Below, piece after piece: positions 10,986 to 23,712 of a stretch of 64,000 bases of DNA. Source of the DNA: Amanita rubescens (taxonomy: Eukaryota; Basidiomycota; Agaricomycetes; Agaricales; Amanitaceae). Both the position numbers and the translations under genes were made by a program. The notes beneath the pieces are model-generated. The model ran no database searches, was not told where the DNA came from, and saw only the letters and a list, made by a program, of their open reading frames with translations. The DNA is taken from assembly GCA_015039365.1 (NCBI GenBank), contig WION01000002.1:1178001-1242000 (forward strand), given 5' to 3'. Position 1 is the first letter of the stretch, and each line of letters starts with the position of its first letter.

Positions 10986-13900
10986 ATGCTTTCTGCTCAG
11001 TCTATCGTACCCCCTCTTCAGTGGATCAACCTCTCTGCTCTCATCAAATCTACAAATGGTCCTCCTGCCTTGAAAGACGCTGTCATCGGCTACGACGACG
11101 GCAGGTAATATACCACTTCTCTTCATTTTCTTAGTCCAACCCTGTTCATCCCCGTTCCATCTAGTCGTTCCCTCATCGTCTTTGGAGGAGAGTCTCAGGG
11201 TGGAATATCTCAGTCTCAAACTTATCTGTAATTTATTTTATTCCTTCAATCCATTTCTTTCGCTCATCTTTGCTCTAGCCTTAACCTTGATTCACTCTCT
11301 TGGTCAACGCCGACTCCTCCTTCAGGTCAAAATTCTGTGCCTTCCGCCAGGAGCGCCGCCATCGCAGGCACAGATTTCGCAGCAAGCTAGTCCGTTCTCT
11401 TTAATTTGTATATAAATCCCTTCGCATACTGACTGTCGCAGTCGCCATGGCTTCGTTGTCATTGGCGGCAAAGGAGCGCAGGGCCAGGCCCTCTCCGACG
11501 TCTGGGTAATTATTACCCGCGGCATTCTCTGTTCTACCATTCTCACGTTTTTAGGAATACGATTTTATCAACCAGTTCTGGTCCCAAGTCAACGTCTCGT
11601 CCAGCGATCCTTCCCCTCGGTGGGGTGCCTCCGGTGGTAAGGACATCAGAGTTCCGTCCATTCTGGATCCCAGGCTGTCCAGCCCTAACAATACATTTTA
11701 CCTCGCTGGTGGATGGGACGGTTCACACGCAAGTTCCCTTTCGGACGTATGGCGGTTCAACATTTCTGGCACCCTTTCTTCCAATCTCTTGAACTCCTAT
11801 GGTTCTTGGGACCAAGTTACGATTCAGGGTTTGCCGGCCCTAGTTGGCCAAGGAGGAACCGTTGCATACAATCAGATCGTCTCAGCAGGGGGATGTAACT
11901 CGACATTGAACCCTTCCCCGTCGTGCGCGCAGCAAGTTTCCTACGTGGAAACAATCGGCAGCAGTTCCGCGATAGTTCCGCAGCCTTGTCCACCTCCGCG
12001 TTATCGCCCCGCTCTCGTCCCGAACATGAATAGTTTTTCGTCGTCCTTTGCAAACCAAGTCTTCGTAGTATCTGGGCTCTATAATACTTCGCTATGGAAT
12101 GACAGTGGAACTATCAACAAAGGAGAAATAGTAAGTCCATCGTCTGACTCGCTTGTTTGCTTATTCAAAATTTAAGGACGCGCTCGACTTTGAAGGTGGG
12201 ACGTGGACTAGAGTATTGCCGTCAGGGGACCCAGGTACAAACGGCAATCCCACTTTCCCTGTCGCTCGACAAGGTGCCGCTGTCGTAACTTACACAGGGG
12301 GTTTAGTGGGGCCTAATCTCGCTGCATCATCTGACACTATCGTAAGTTACTTGCCAAGATATGGATGATCACAAATTATTGACATGCACCAAGATGTTTG
12401 GCGGCCAAGATGCGTCTGGTAACTATCTGTCAGATATCTGGTTATTGCGAGCGTACAATGGTACAGCAAGCGAGTCAAGCCCTATCTGGTCGGGCTATGG
12501 TAATGGCCAGCTGGAAACTGGTGTCGGCGCGTCCGGCGCTGGTGTAAAAATGCAATTTCTCAACACATGTGCCACTTTGATCTCAACTCCAAGTAGCTCG
12601 CCCTCGTCCAGCCAACCAGCTTCCACGGGTTCCAGCGGTAATCCAGTCAAAACAACCTACGGCACCTACAATACATCAATTGTTCACAAAGTCCTTGCCC
12701 CTATTTCCGTCGCACTTTTTTTACCTTCCGTGGTCTGCTTTCGCATGACTCTCTCATCCATTACTGGTTACCGACTCCCGGAACGCCAACTGCACTGGTT
12801 CTTCACGTCCGCAATAGTCGCTGTCGTAGCGTATGGTTTAGGAATCGTCGGTTTGGCTTTGTCATTTGCCTCCATTTCCAGCACTACACGTTCATCTTCT
12901 CTAATATTGAAAACGAGCCACGGTCAAGCAGGTCTTGCATTGTTTCTTTGCCTTTATGGTGTTGTTCCGGTATTATTTCTGATACGCTACTCGGTCACCC
13001 GCACGACATCAGAGGACGGCAAGAGCGAAAGGACAGATCCTCAGGTCAATTCCATTTCAGAAAAGCCTGGTTCGATACCAGGACCTGTTGGGAGCGTGAC
13101 ACAGAGCGCCTTTAATTCCCCTCCTCCCTCTCCTCCAGGACGGCCTCGCTCGCTCGGGCCGACTATTCGGGCTAGGACCACCGAAGGTGGAGTTCAAAGT
13201 GACACCGAATCTATTACCTCTTCTCCTCCGCATAGAGGGTTTGAAGTTCTCAACCGTCCTCCTCGCCACCGCCGTCTGAGCGGTGGCTTGGCGCATGTAT
13301 ATCCCGATTCATCGCAGCAGCATCCCCTGAGCCTTAGAAGCTTGGGCGATGTAGACTGGCTTTTGCGGCGACGGAGTCTGAATGCCGTGGTGAGAATAAT
13401 TCATGCTGTGGATAATCGTTCAACATTGATCGGCATCTTAGGACGAACTAGATTATGCCATGACACAATTCCATAATGCGCGTCTGGAAACGCCAGCTAC
13501 CATGGATCCGCTACTAAGTGCTCCAATTTCTCCTCGCAACAATCCTGTCGTGCTTCCGCCGTTTGTCGATATTGTTTTACGTGTTATTCTGCATGCTGTT
13601 CTACTTGGTATATGTGTTCTAACGCTCATCGCCCTTTGGAATTGGGCCCCCAAGGCCGGATTCACCATCTTCCTCGTCTGGACCATCCTATTCTATCTCG
13701 CCATATTTTCCTTGTCGTGGTTCGGCCGTCCCGAAAAATCAATCCTGTCGGTGATGATGTATCGATTACGTGGAGCAAACTTCTCGGCCTCTGATGGTCA
13801 GGCACTTCAATCTCCCCAAAACGATCAACCCTCTACGTTAGAAGGGCCCTATCTTCATCAGCCACCTTTCCGCCACGCTACTCGGGAGGAACTAGCGCAT

Positions 13901-14047
13901 GCAAGACCCCTGAGCATCACGACAGACGACGATGACGACATTGACGATGACACCAGACAAAGAATGATCGAAGAGGAAATGGAAAGGCGGGATGTGTCAA
14001 TTGTAACAGTCCCAAGGCGCAAATTATGGATAGCAAATCCGTCCTAG
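10986..14047 (+). CDS. kelch-repeat membrane protein
   Basis: An N-terminal beta-propeller of kelch repeats is assembled from several exons. Typical motifs are SLIVFGGESQGG, HGFVVIGGKGAQGQALSDVW, FYLAGGWDGSHASSLSDVWR, ARQGAAVVTY and MFGGQDASGNYLSDIWLL. These are followed by a Ser/Thr-rich spacer and several membrane helices (for example VLAPISVALFLPSVVCF and FTSAIVAVVAYGLGIVGLAL). After a disordered stretch and an intron near 13390 come two more helices (VILHAVLLGICVLTLIALWN, FTIFLVWTILFYLAIFSLSW) and an acidic tail. The frame at 10986 is the one continuous with the propeller, but the signal peptide lies in the other frame from an ATG at 10934; the two would join if one TTTC unit of the repeat at about 10952-10967 were absent. 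Function unknown; probably secretory pathway or plasma membrane. Confidence 0.82.
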
Positions 14048-14311
14048 ACAAGTCAGACCGACCTTGCATTATCCAGTTTTTTTTGCTACGAGTATAGTAT
14101 ATTATGCATTACATACTTCATACATATCTGGAGCTCATTATTGTAATACCCCCTCCAAACATATCCCATTGTCGCATCGTGTTAGTTATTCATGTACGGT
14201 TAAATGATCTTGGGCCGTAGCGCCCTGTTTATTATTAGAAGGACATTGGTATAATATATATGTAGTTACGAATTTGTGCTATCGATGTTGGTTGATTACT
14301 ATCTCTACTAC
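14048..14311. other. convergent 3' regions
   Basis: Tail-to-tail spacer between the kelch gene and the minus-strand hypothetical; AT-rich and non-coding. Confidence 0.5.
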
Positions 14312-17232
14312 TTACAGGCTGCCCTCAACCGCAACGTCATGTCTCCACTTGTCGACGCGACCGAATTTAACAGAGTCGTCCGCAGGTGGAGACGATGCAA
14401 TGGGAATAGGCGGTTGCATCATCATCGGCGGCATAACCGGTGGTCCAAAGAAACCTGAGCCGAGCATACTAGGTTGGCTAAAGAACATGCTATTATGAAG
14501 TTGCGCTTGCATCATCATTTGTTGCTGCTGTTGCGCCATCATTTGGTATTGAGTCCGTCTTTGTTGCTCTGGGTGAAAGGCTAGCGGCCTGTCGTCGTCA
14601 TCGTCACCCCCATTGCGATTCAATATAGTGGAGGCGCGCAAACCCAAAGGCTTGTCGTCATCGTCATCATCACCGCCCCCTTTCCCACTTGTAAGATTAT
14701 TGAAATTGATATTAATCGGAGGAATAGTAGGAGTGGTTTGCTTTGCCTTTTGTAAAAGTGTCGATAATGGCTTCTCTTCGTCCGAGTCATCCGCTGCTTG
14801 CAAACGTGTCGCCCGCTGTCGTCGAATGACCAGATTGACAGCAGCCGATAAGGGCATATCTTCTTCACTATCGGCGTCCTCGACTGTTGATGCTTGGTGC
14901 GATTTGTTTGGAAAACGGGGACCGACTCCCGTAGTGCGTCGTGGCATCTCTTCTTCGGAATCGGAAAACCAGGTCCCCGCATCACCTGCTGTAGCGTTAG
15001 CTACTGGTACCGGATCGTCATTGTCACTTTGATCTTCATCAGAAACTTCTTCCACAGCCTTTGGTGGGGGACGGGTAGCGCGTTGGACAAGCGGTAATAC
15101 AGGTGGTTCAATAGAGACTCTAGACGACCCGTCGATACGTTCTTCGGGATGACTGTTCATCTGACCCTGTCCTCTCTTCTTCCCCTTCTTCCCCTTCTTT
15201 TTCTCCTGTTGTTGTTCTTGCTCCATTCGTTTCTTCTCCTCTTCTTCTTGAACTTCAATTTCGCGAAGTTTTACCATTTCGCGTTCCCACAAAGTATCAA
15301 CACCGAAAACAGAACGACTATTAACCATTCTAGTAGTGGGCATGGATGGTTTGAATTTCGTTTGCTCGTCGTCGAAGTTCAGTAGAGGTTTTGCGTTCAG
15401 CGAGTTTTTCCTACTTAATGCTTGCCTCGAGTCGGCCATACCCAAGGAACTCTGACTGCTGCGTTATTGGACGGTTGTTTAATGTGGCAGGATCAATGAG
15501 AGTTGATTGCGTCTGCGCTCGAGACATCATGGATGGTCTCTGGTCACCAGTAAAAACTCTAAAAAGTGGGTTTAGTTCCGAGTTGTTGCAATAGCGCTGA
15601 AATCTGTCACCGTTGTTTGCTACTGCATATGGTTCTTGCGCGTCTCGAGGTCATCGATTAGGCTCTTGCCAAACAGCTTGCCAGCAGGGCGAGCATTCTC
15701 AGGCACCCGCACTGGACGCATTGACAGGTGGTGCATTGTCGTTTTGGGCGTCGGAAACGTCGAACTGCATTTGTTCGCCTTCTTCCTATTGCCATGGGAA
15801 GCCCCCCGACCACATCGGAATACGGGTCTCTAACACCTCCGATATGAAGGGTGTTTCGGAAAGTCATTTGGGATAGAGAAAGATTCATAAGGGGGTTGGG
15901 AGTAAAGGAATTCGACGCAATTGGAAGTTTGTTGGCTGAATCTAATGCATTCATCATGGAATTTCGGCCAGCGGAGCGAGCACCTGGTGGTAACGGTGGG
16001 CCATCGGTAGATACCAAGAAGCCATCTCGGACCTGATGCTGAGCGGGTGGCGCTGCCGGAGCAGCCTGTTGCAAAGGACTAGGCATTACAAGCACCTTTG
16101 GCCGCAAAAGCTCCAAGGTTGTGGAATATTTCCGTTGGCGTTTAGGGTGATCTTGGATATGATCGGGAGGAACATCAGCAGCCTGTTCAGGTGGTATCCT
16201 TGACCCTCTAGATATGTTTGAAATCGTACGGCCATGTGAAGTTGCCTTGGGATCAAACCTGGATAATCGAGAGGGTGAAGGAGGCCTGATTGCGAAGATG
16301 TTGTCAGATGGGGCCTCTGTTAAGAATTCCCCTGCGCGCTCCTCTTGTAATAGTCTCGAATCCACGCTAGCGCGTGAAAGCCTTCGGTTTGCGAACTGAG
16401 ACCCGGCTGAAATGCGCCGATCAAGAACCTCGTCGGTCGGAGATGGCGAGCGGCCGGAGCTTGAAGGGAAGGGCACTGACTGTAGAGCAGTTGATGGTGG
16501 CCGTAGGGCCGAATGTGATAAACTACGCGGTCTCTGCAGAGGGAACTGGGATAATTCCATGTCAACTAGGTCCAAAGGGGAGCCGAATGATCTTCTGCGT
16601 TTGCTAGCAGCCTCCAGAAACTCGCTTCTCAAATCTGGATGTTCCGCAATCCCTCCGAGACTTACGGACCTTGATGTATTGATGGCACGTCTTGGTGCAG
16701 CGGCAGCACTGGCACTGTTAGTTAGTGGAATGTGAGAGCGCACAGAAGATACTGAATGAGGGGAGAACGCGGTTGCCTTTGCTTTCCCCTTCACTGACTT
16801 GCCCTTTTCTTTAGCAATCAGGGCATCCAGACCCCAGGACGCTAAGTCAACTTCAAGTTCCTCCTCGTTACCCTCTTCTTCGTCACTCCAGTGGTCGTCG
16901 TGACCGAATGGATTTCGAAGTGCATCGAGAGAGCCTCGCGATGCTCGAGACCGTCTACTCTCAAAAGCTGATTCTCGCCCACCTAGGCTACCTGATTCAC
17001 TTGGTAATGACACGCGAAGGTAGTCACTTCTACGTGATGACTGAGGAGGAGCTGCGGGATTGCGGCGGAGATGGGCGAAAATGGCACTGTCCTGTGCCTT
17101 CCTGGGGGTGCTCGTTAGCTCGTTGTCGTATTCTACGAATCTCAGTCATGTATATATAACGAGTCATTGCCAATGCATACCTAGCAGAGCAGCTGCTAGC
17201 TGTAAACGAGAGAAAGCTGGTGCCTGAGGCAT
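14312..17232 (-). CDS. large disordered hypothetical protein
   Basis: I do not recognise this family. The start at 17232 gives a short first exon, MPQAPAFSRLQLAAALL, joined over a 47-base intron to EYDNELTSTPRKAQDSAIFA. A long exon follows with Ser/Arg-rich sequence, an acidic block (WSDEEEGNEEELEVDLASWG), DALIAKEKGKSVKGKAKA, and proline-rich stretches. Further exons hold KLFGKSLIDDLETRK, a coiled Glu/Lys region (REIEVQEEEEKKRMEQEQQQ), clusters of Asp/Ser repeated as DDDDDDKPLG and DDDDDRPLAF, and a C-terminal Gln/Met-rich segment. About 900 residues, mostly low complexity. Treating it as one gene rests on matching phases at about 15445-15660, which is plausible but unproven. Perhaps a cytoskeletal or signalling scaffold. 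Confidence 0.7.
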
Positions 17233-17353
17233 TGCAAAGGAACGTTGGGAAAGACTAATGACAGGTTGGACAGCGGGTGGATGTAATTCAAGCATTAATT
17301 GCACATATTTATTTCGTGACTAGTATTGATAAGATAACAATTAACTGCAAGCT

Positions 17354-20300
17354 TTACAACTCGTCGTGCCCAAGTCCTTCAACTGGCTCGTCGTCCTCCA
17401 TCTCTTCAATCTCAATTTCCAACTTGCATTTCGTCAGGATCTACCTCGAAAGAAGAAACTATACTGATTCGTACCTTGTCTTTCAAATCATCGGGGATGA
17501 CAACCTGAGGCACGTCGTCCTGTTGATCCTTGAAGTCCTTGAAGTTGATTGTGGGCCCTGTTAGATCCTCTAGATCCTCGTCAGAGGGCAGTTCTGGGTC
17601 TACAGGAGGCGCTGGCTTGACGGTCTCGTCCGTGGGTGCAGTCTCGGACACACCCAGCGAACGCCTGAGCACCCGATCAATGCGATTGAAGAATCTAGAC
17701 TCTACTTAGCTATGCCCATCATTCCCAAGTATATATATCTTACTCATTGGAATTTTGAACCTCAAAGCCCGAGCGAACCAAGGCCGAGTCGATGAGAATT
17801 GTAGTGACTTCCTTCAACTCAACCTCGGCTTCTTCATCTCGTTCTTCCGGTTCTGTGGGAAGTGCTTCTATGCGACGCAGGAGACCCTCGATCAGGGGCG
17901 ACCGTGGATTAATTTCAAGCGTCTTTGCCTTGAGTGCGAAGTCGTGCATTGGGCCATTCCGACTGCTTTTGGCGTTAGCGGCACCTAGGTGCGCAGTTAG
18001 CAATGATAATATTAACAACAGAGGGCACGTACTAAGCAGCTTCTGTACATTTGCCGTATAACCAAAGCTGTCAGCAACGATGGCGCAAGGGCTCTTGACA
18101 AGTCGATTTGACAATATGACTAGAAGGTCCATCCGTTAATCGACGTCGGGTGGACAATAAGCAAAACGAACCATCTCGAACAATCCCTTCTGACTGCTTC
18201 TTTAACCAATCAAGCAAAGGCTTATATTTCTCGGTCAATGATTCTTCTTGCTCTTTTTCTTCCTCTTCGTCACCGAACTTCAGTCCCGCTTTTGCAACAT
18301 CCTGGAAGGAAATTTTCCTGGTCATGGCTTAAACAACTACATTGTGAGGGTTAAAGAGTTACTGACTTCCATTGTTTGGTATTTTGAACAAGTATTTCGT
18401 CCAGCGGCTCGGTGAGTAACAGGACTTCGTATCCGCGGGCATGCAGTTTCTCGATGAACACGCTTTGAGCTAAATCCTCGGCGTTTTTTCCCGACTCGGC
18501 AAGGTAGAAGATCTGGAAAATATGAGAATCACTGATCAAACGCGTTCAATTTTTTTTTTTTACCTGCTTCTGGCCTTTCTTCTTGTTTTCTATGTACTAC
18601 ATGTTGTTAGATAATAGATCTGACAATCATCTGAAACGACCCACCTCATCCAAGGAAGTTGCGTTTCTCTGATTTGTAGTGAAGCGGATAATAGGAATGA
18701 GTTTATCTCGGTTCTTCGTGTCTTCGACGGCACCAAGTTTCAAGACGGGATTGAATCCTTCCGTGACTTTCGCGAACTTCTCGGGGTCCTCCTGAGCGAT
18801 CTTAGTGAACAGTTGTATAAGTCTCTTCAGGATAATTGTCCGCATTTGCTTCAAGAACCGCGAAGATTGCAAGTTTTCACGAGAGACGTTGAGAGGAAGA
18901 TCATCAGCTACATGTTGCTAATGAATATTTGGTCAAGGAAAGACGAAAGCTCTTACCATCCACAACGACCTTAACCCAACTGGCCCACTTCGGCAGACTG
19001 TCATCCCCGAACTCGGATGTGATGAACACACGTTTAACCATTAACTTAATGTCTACAGATTTCCACAAGTGAGGATGTTGCCAGAATGCATCCTCTCTGC
19101 GTAGCATTAGAACCTACTCTCGATTTGCATAGGTTAAGATCTTACAGCTTCTCCGGGAGGAAAATCATGGCTTTGAAGGATACTCCAGATTCGGAATCTC
19201 CGGAGAAATGAGACCATGCTAGGGGATCAGAGTAGTCTTTGAAGAACGACCGATAGAAGCTCTTGTATTCCTCTTTGGAAACAATGAATAATGTATCTAG
19301 GTGATGATAGAAGTCTCACCATCTGTTACGTTCTTGGGATCACTAGAAAAGGATTGGACTGATCAAATCGTCGTGTAGGTCGATATAACCTGAGCATACC
19401 GTGTCCATAATGGCGGCTGTGAATTAAGCCGTGACCACTCTTCCACGTCAACAGTCTTCATCTTTTTGGGAGCGTCCTGAGCCTTTGTCGCGTCATCAGT
19501 TGAAACGTCTTCAACAACAGCTTCTTCTTCGTCCTTTTCTTCCGCGTCCGATTGTTCAACGGCATCGCTGTTGGCAGCCGGAACTTTCGCATCCTCGTCT
19601 TCTTCGGACACTTCTTTTTGTTCAAGGGCATCACTGTTGACAGCCGGAACTTCCGCCTCGTCTTCTTCGGGGACTTCTTCTTTCTTCCTGGTCATTAGGT
19701 AAATGGGGAAGGTCGATGAGTAAGAAGAATGCTTGTCCCTGCTCCCCTTAATCAGATGGCGAAAGCAGCTACGAAGATATGGGCGTACACTAATTCCTCA
19801 AGGGTCATCTCTTCGAGGTACTCCAGGCAGTCGTCTTTCAGGTAAAGGGTAATCTCCGTGCCACGACCAAGTGTGTTTCCGCGTGGGTCTGGGTATACTT
19901 CAAAGGTACTGTCCTCTGTACCAGAACTGAAGACGTGTTGTACCGGATTCTGGACCTTGTCCGATTTTGCGGGTATAGATGCGACCTCGACACGATCGGC
20001 AACAAGGAAACTGCTGTAAAAACCAAGACCGAAGGCACCAATGAAGGTTGCTTGTACCAACTGCTTCTTGGTTCTCAGCCTTTGCGAGGAAATCAGAAGT
20101 TCCGGACTTCGCCAGCGTTCCCTGTTGTGATAGTCGTAAAATTCAGGGTGGTAGAAGAGCCCTGTGCAACACACCAAGTTGGTCTTGAGTTCTTCATCCG
20201 ACATCCCAATACCATAGTCTTCAACAGACTGAGTCTATAATGACACTTTCCATAAGCTTGACACGTACCAGTAATAACGATACGGCCGCTTTTCCCATTC

Positions 20301-20758
20301 ACGTCCTTGATAGCATTAATGGTGATGTTAAGGGGGTCTTCACCATTCCACGCCTCTTTATTCGTTAGAGAGATGAGTCGAAGCTTCTCCAACGCGTCGT
20401 TTGCATTTGAAATAAGTTCACGAAGGAAAATCTCTCTAGTCGTAGAGAAGAGTTCATAAATATACAACAACCAGCATTCTTGTCACCTGAACGTACCTGT
20501 GCGAGTAAAGACTAGCATAGAAGGCCTAGGTTAGACGACTCGATGTTATAAATGATACTGTTCTCCTTGCCTGTTTATGACGATTTTCCGCATGCGAGCC
20601 ACGTCACTCTAAGTCGATATTAGTAAATTGTAGTACCGTCCAGTTCAGGAGGGCAATACCTGGTAATCCTGCTTGACGCGTGTCGCCGCATCACCCTGCG
20701 CTAAGCTAGGGATAGAGGCGATACTGAGCGTAAGTAGGAAGGGACGCAAGAACTTCAT
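17354..20758 (-). CDS. ER Hsp90 chaperone (GRP94/endoplasmin type) with HDEL
   Basis: The signal peptide MKFLRPFLLTLSIASIPSLA at 20758 and the C-terminal GLGHDEL place it in the ER lumen, where GRP94 folds secretory clients. Hsp90 blocks appear in order: FLRELISNANDALEKLRL with the catalytic Glu, ITDYGIGMSDEELKTNL, GTLAKSGTSDFL, GAFGLGFYSSFLVADRVEVA, then a Glu/Asp-rich charged linker containing two related units (EVPEEDEAEVPAVNSDALEQ and EVSEEDEDAKVPAANSDAVE). The middle domain includes FYRSFFKDYSDPLAWSHFSG, and the C-terminal domain ALKAKTLEINPRSPLI. More than ten small introns are present, one of the GC-AG type beside a 15-base microexon. One base must be skipped at about 20044 to keep the conserved NLIGAFG reading. 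Confidence 0.94.
20497..20511 (-). other. 15-nt microexon of the ER Hsp90 gene
   Basis: Upstream coding ends ...KIVIN-AG at a GC donor (GCAAGG). The microexon TCTTTACTCGCACAG supplies the rest of S plus L-Y-S-H and the start of R, and the next intron (GTACGT...GACTAG) leads to AGAGATTTTCCTTCG. The joined reading KIVINSLYSHREIFLREL is the conserved Hsp90 N-terminal helix, so phase and content both support it. Confidence 0.85.
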
Positions 20759-20826
20759 GTTCGAACGACCAGTCGGTCAGTGAAGTTCCCTGGTAAACGG
20801 GGTTAATTATATACGAAAGCTCAGAC

Positions 20827-20836
20827 TGACGTGTCA
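20827..20836. promoter_or_regulatory. UPRE-like site upstream of the ER Hsp90 gene
   Basis: TGACGTGTCA lies about 70 bases upstream of the chaperone start codon. It contains the TGACGTG core of unfolded-protein-response elements bound by Hac1/XBP1-type bZIP factors. The position and the gene's role make an ER-stress element plausible. Confidence 0.45.
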
Positions 20837-20947
20837 GCTTCGCGTGAGCACGGCACAAAACTCTAACAACCGACCCGGTCCGCGTGATCGCGCAACACGG
20901 TCATCATGATGGTCACTACTTACATTACTATAGATATGTTAACTATA

Positions 20948-23518
20948 CTAACTAGTACCATGTCCTGCAGTATGAACTGACAATTTTGGCGCGGACAACT
21001 GTGCAATGTAAGTTCTAAATGGGCGCGTCAGCAGGCACATATTTACCATGCACAGTGGAAAACAAACCCTGATCCACTGTTCCCGTTGCTGTGGCATATG
21101 ATCAAACATTGTATATCGTTTGTCATTCTTGATAGTCGTAAGAAGCCTGAAAAGCTGGGCCAAGACTCGAATCACGAACCTTTATGACTTTCTCCATGTC
21201 GTGGATATCGATATTCTTTGCCAATGCCTTCATATCGACTGTGCCGCCTCCACCCTCGCCCATACCCTCGCCAAGGTCATCAGCTTTTACACCTCCATGA
21301 ACACCCTTCTCCTCCCATCTTTCCCAATCGTCCCCAGAATTCAACAAAAGAATTCTCTGCTAACATCTCATCGAATGCCTTCCTGCACTGTTGTGACCGC
21401 TCTCGTTGCCATTTCGAATACTCGCGTTCCAAATTTGTGACATCGTATCCGAGTTTTGTCGACGGCAGTGATGATAGAAGCGACGAGACGGGTAAGTCAG
21501 TGAAGGACGTAGGCGAGTGACGGTGAATGTGATTCAAATAGCGTATGTAAGTTGCTGATGTGTTTCGCGCTTAAATGGGCAACGTGAGCGTGAAACATTT
21601 GCTGTTGATGGTTCAGTGTTAGCGACGAGTTGGTAAAGCGGGGGTCGGTCTTCAGTTGAGGCAAAGCAGCCTCCCACGTCTAATTGAACCTGGTAAGGAT
21701 CTGTATCGTGCGGGACAAATATCGTACCTCGGGGTCACGTATAGCATCTGTTAATAATGTCCTGTGAATGACAACAATGCAAGTAAATGATGAGCGCCAC
21801 ACATAATCTAACACAATTAATACAAACTCATGGCGCACCTGAACTGTCGCTCGCCCTCCTCTCTCCCCAGACCTTGTTTCGAACGTTCTATCTGAACGTC
21901 CAGACGACTCCGCTCAGCTCTGACCTTTTCCTCCCGCTCCTTTAATGCCTGTTCTTTTCGTCTTCGCCATTCATCCTCAGTCGGTTCATCAACTTTCGGC
22001 AAATTCTTCTCTTGTCCAGCAGTTTGCTCTGAAATGTTTTTTGCCTTTCCTTTCATGAATGTGCTGAACAGTTCCTCTCGAAGAGAAGATGACCCCACGG
22101 CGTCGTAGCGCGGATCATCATACAACCCTCGTTTGACCTGCCGATTATTTGTCAATACAAATGAGATGTAGCCAAAGTACCCACATCTTTCCAAGCAAGA
22201 CCATCTTCTGGTTTAATCCGTTCCTTCAAAAGAGAAATAAAATTAGCTTCTGCCTTTTCAGCAGCGGCTCGCTTTTCTGTTTACAAACATCAATTTCCCC
22301 AAAGTTGCGTGATGCAAGAAATGTCGATACTTACTTTCACCCAGGTCTTTTAGATACTCCCTGAACCTTTTTTCCCTTTCTCGATCGTCCCGCCCCCACC
22401 CGTAAAATCTCCTATCCTTCTTCCAAGCACGGCGGAAGTCTGTCCAACTAGTCCTCGTGCTCTTCACTTCATCCGTCAACAATTTTTCGAATTCCTCTCT
22501 GGGGCTGAGTGTCTCCTTTTCTTTCTTGATGTTGGATTCCTTCAACTCTCGGATCCGCTCACGACAATACTCGTCGAAAGCTTCGCGACGTGCCGCCACG
22601 GAGGGCAATAAAACATATCTCTGATCAGATACGAACATTGGCAAGGACTTATCCCATGGGAGAAGAGGACTTATATTCTTCTCCCTTAGGAGTATCTGTG
22701 TGCCAGTCACTTAAGATATGGACACATAGAAATGGCACACTTACTTTGAAAAGTGCCTTTGCTTCCTCTACGGACAAATCCACCTTTGGCGGCTTGGTGA
22801 CAGGTCCATGCTGTTCACTCTGGGTTCGCTGGTTACTTTCAGCCCCCCGGTCATTCTTGCTGGAATCTTGTTTTGCTTCCATTTCTTCAACGCGCCGTTG
22901 TTCATCGCCTTTTCTTTTCAATTCCTCCGCCTCTTTAGCCAGCTGCTCCGCTGCCTCTAGCTGCCACTCTTCGTCCTCATCTTCATCGCCCGTATCTTCG
23001 TCATCTTCTTCGTCAGAAAGGTCAGCGTCTGTCCGTGACTTCTTTGTAATGACGACCTCATCCACCGGAACTGGGTCCTCGGCTTTACGCTTAGCCGTCT
23101 CTGGGGCCCCGCTTTCTATTCCCCGTTCTTTTTTTGTTTTTGACAGTTCCTCTTTACGACGTTCATCTTGTTCCAGCTGCTCCAACGCCTCTTTTATCTC
23201 GTCTGGGACTATCCAGACGCTTTCTTTCCGCACTTTATGCGAGTAGAATACGTTCCCTTCTGTTGTTTTCACGCGAAGCCAATCTGTTGAAGGGATATAC
23301 GCTTTGAACAATGGTTTCTCTTGTTTTGTGCTTCGTAGCTGAGTGAGCGGCAGAGGGCGTACATATGTCGACTCGCGTGTGACGGCATTATAGTAGTAGG
23401 GATGACCAGTAGGAGCTATATAAAGAGCTATGAGGAAAAAGCACAACTGTAAAGCAAAAAAAATAAAAAGCAGACCGATATGTTCTGACCAACCGAGCGA
23501 AAGCTGAGGAACTGACAT
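20948..23518 (-). CDS. WW/FF-domain elongation or splicing factor (TCERG1/Urn1 type)
   Basis: The start at 23518 gives MSVPQLSLGWSEHI, spliced to APTGHPYYYNAVTRESTYVR (first WW domain). A second WW-like segment, TDWLRVKTTEGNVFYSHKV then RKESVWIVPDEI, follows. Then comes an acidic Lys/Glu region (DADLSDEEDDEDTGDEDEDE) and a series of FF domains: EEFEKLLTDEVKSTRTSWTD with FRRAWKKDRRFYGW, then VKRGLYDDPRYDAVGSS and others. The last exons give KNDKRYTMFDHMPQQREQWI and a short tail ending LSAPKLSVHTAGHG. WW-FF proteins of this type bridge RNA polymerase II and the spliceosome. About 700 residues. It diverges from the MFS gene with 194 bases between starts. Confidence 0.87.
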
Positions 23519-23712
23519 CTTGTGATGAACCGTTGGCCGGCGGCTGGTCACAAGTTTCCCGCCGGGCGGCCGTTCTTTAGCCACCCCCGGTCCCCCGTGT
23601 CAGTCAGCTGCAGGCTTAACTTATCGCCACCGGTTCTGGCGTTTTCCCTGTCAACCCGACAAGGTGAGTTTCTGGTCTATAAGAGGCCCTCTTCCCCGTA
23701 TGTAGCGTATTC
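23519..23712. promoter_or_regulatory. divergent promoter region
   Basis: A 194-base spacer between the minus-strand WW/FF gene and the plus-strand permease; both promoters must share it. Confidence 0.45.
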
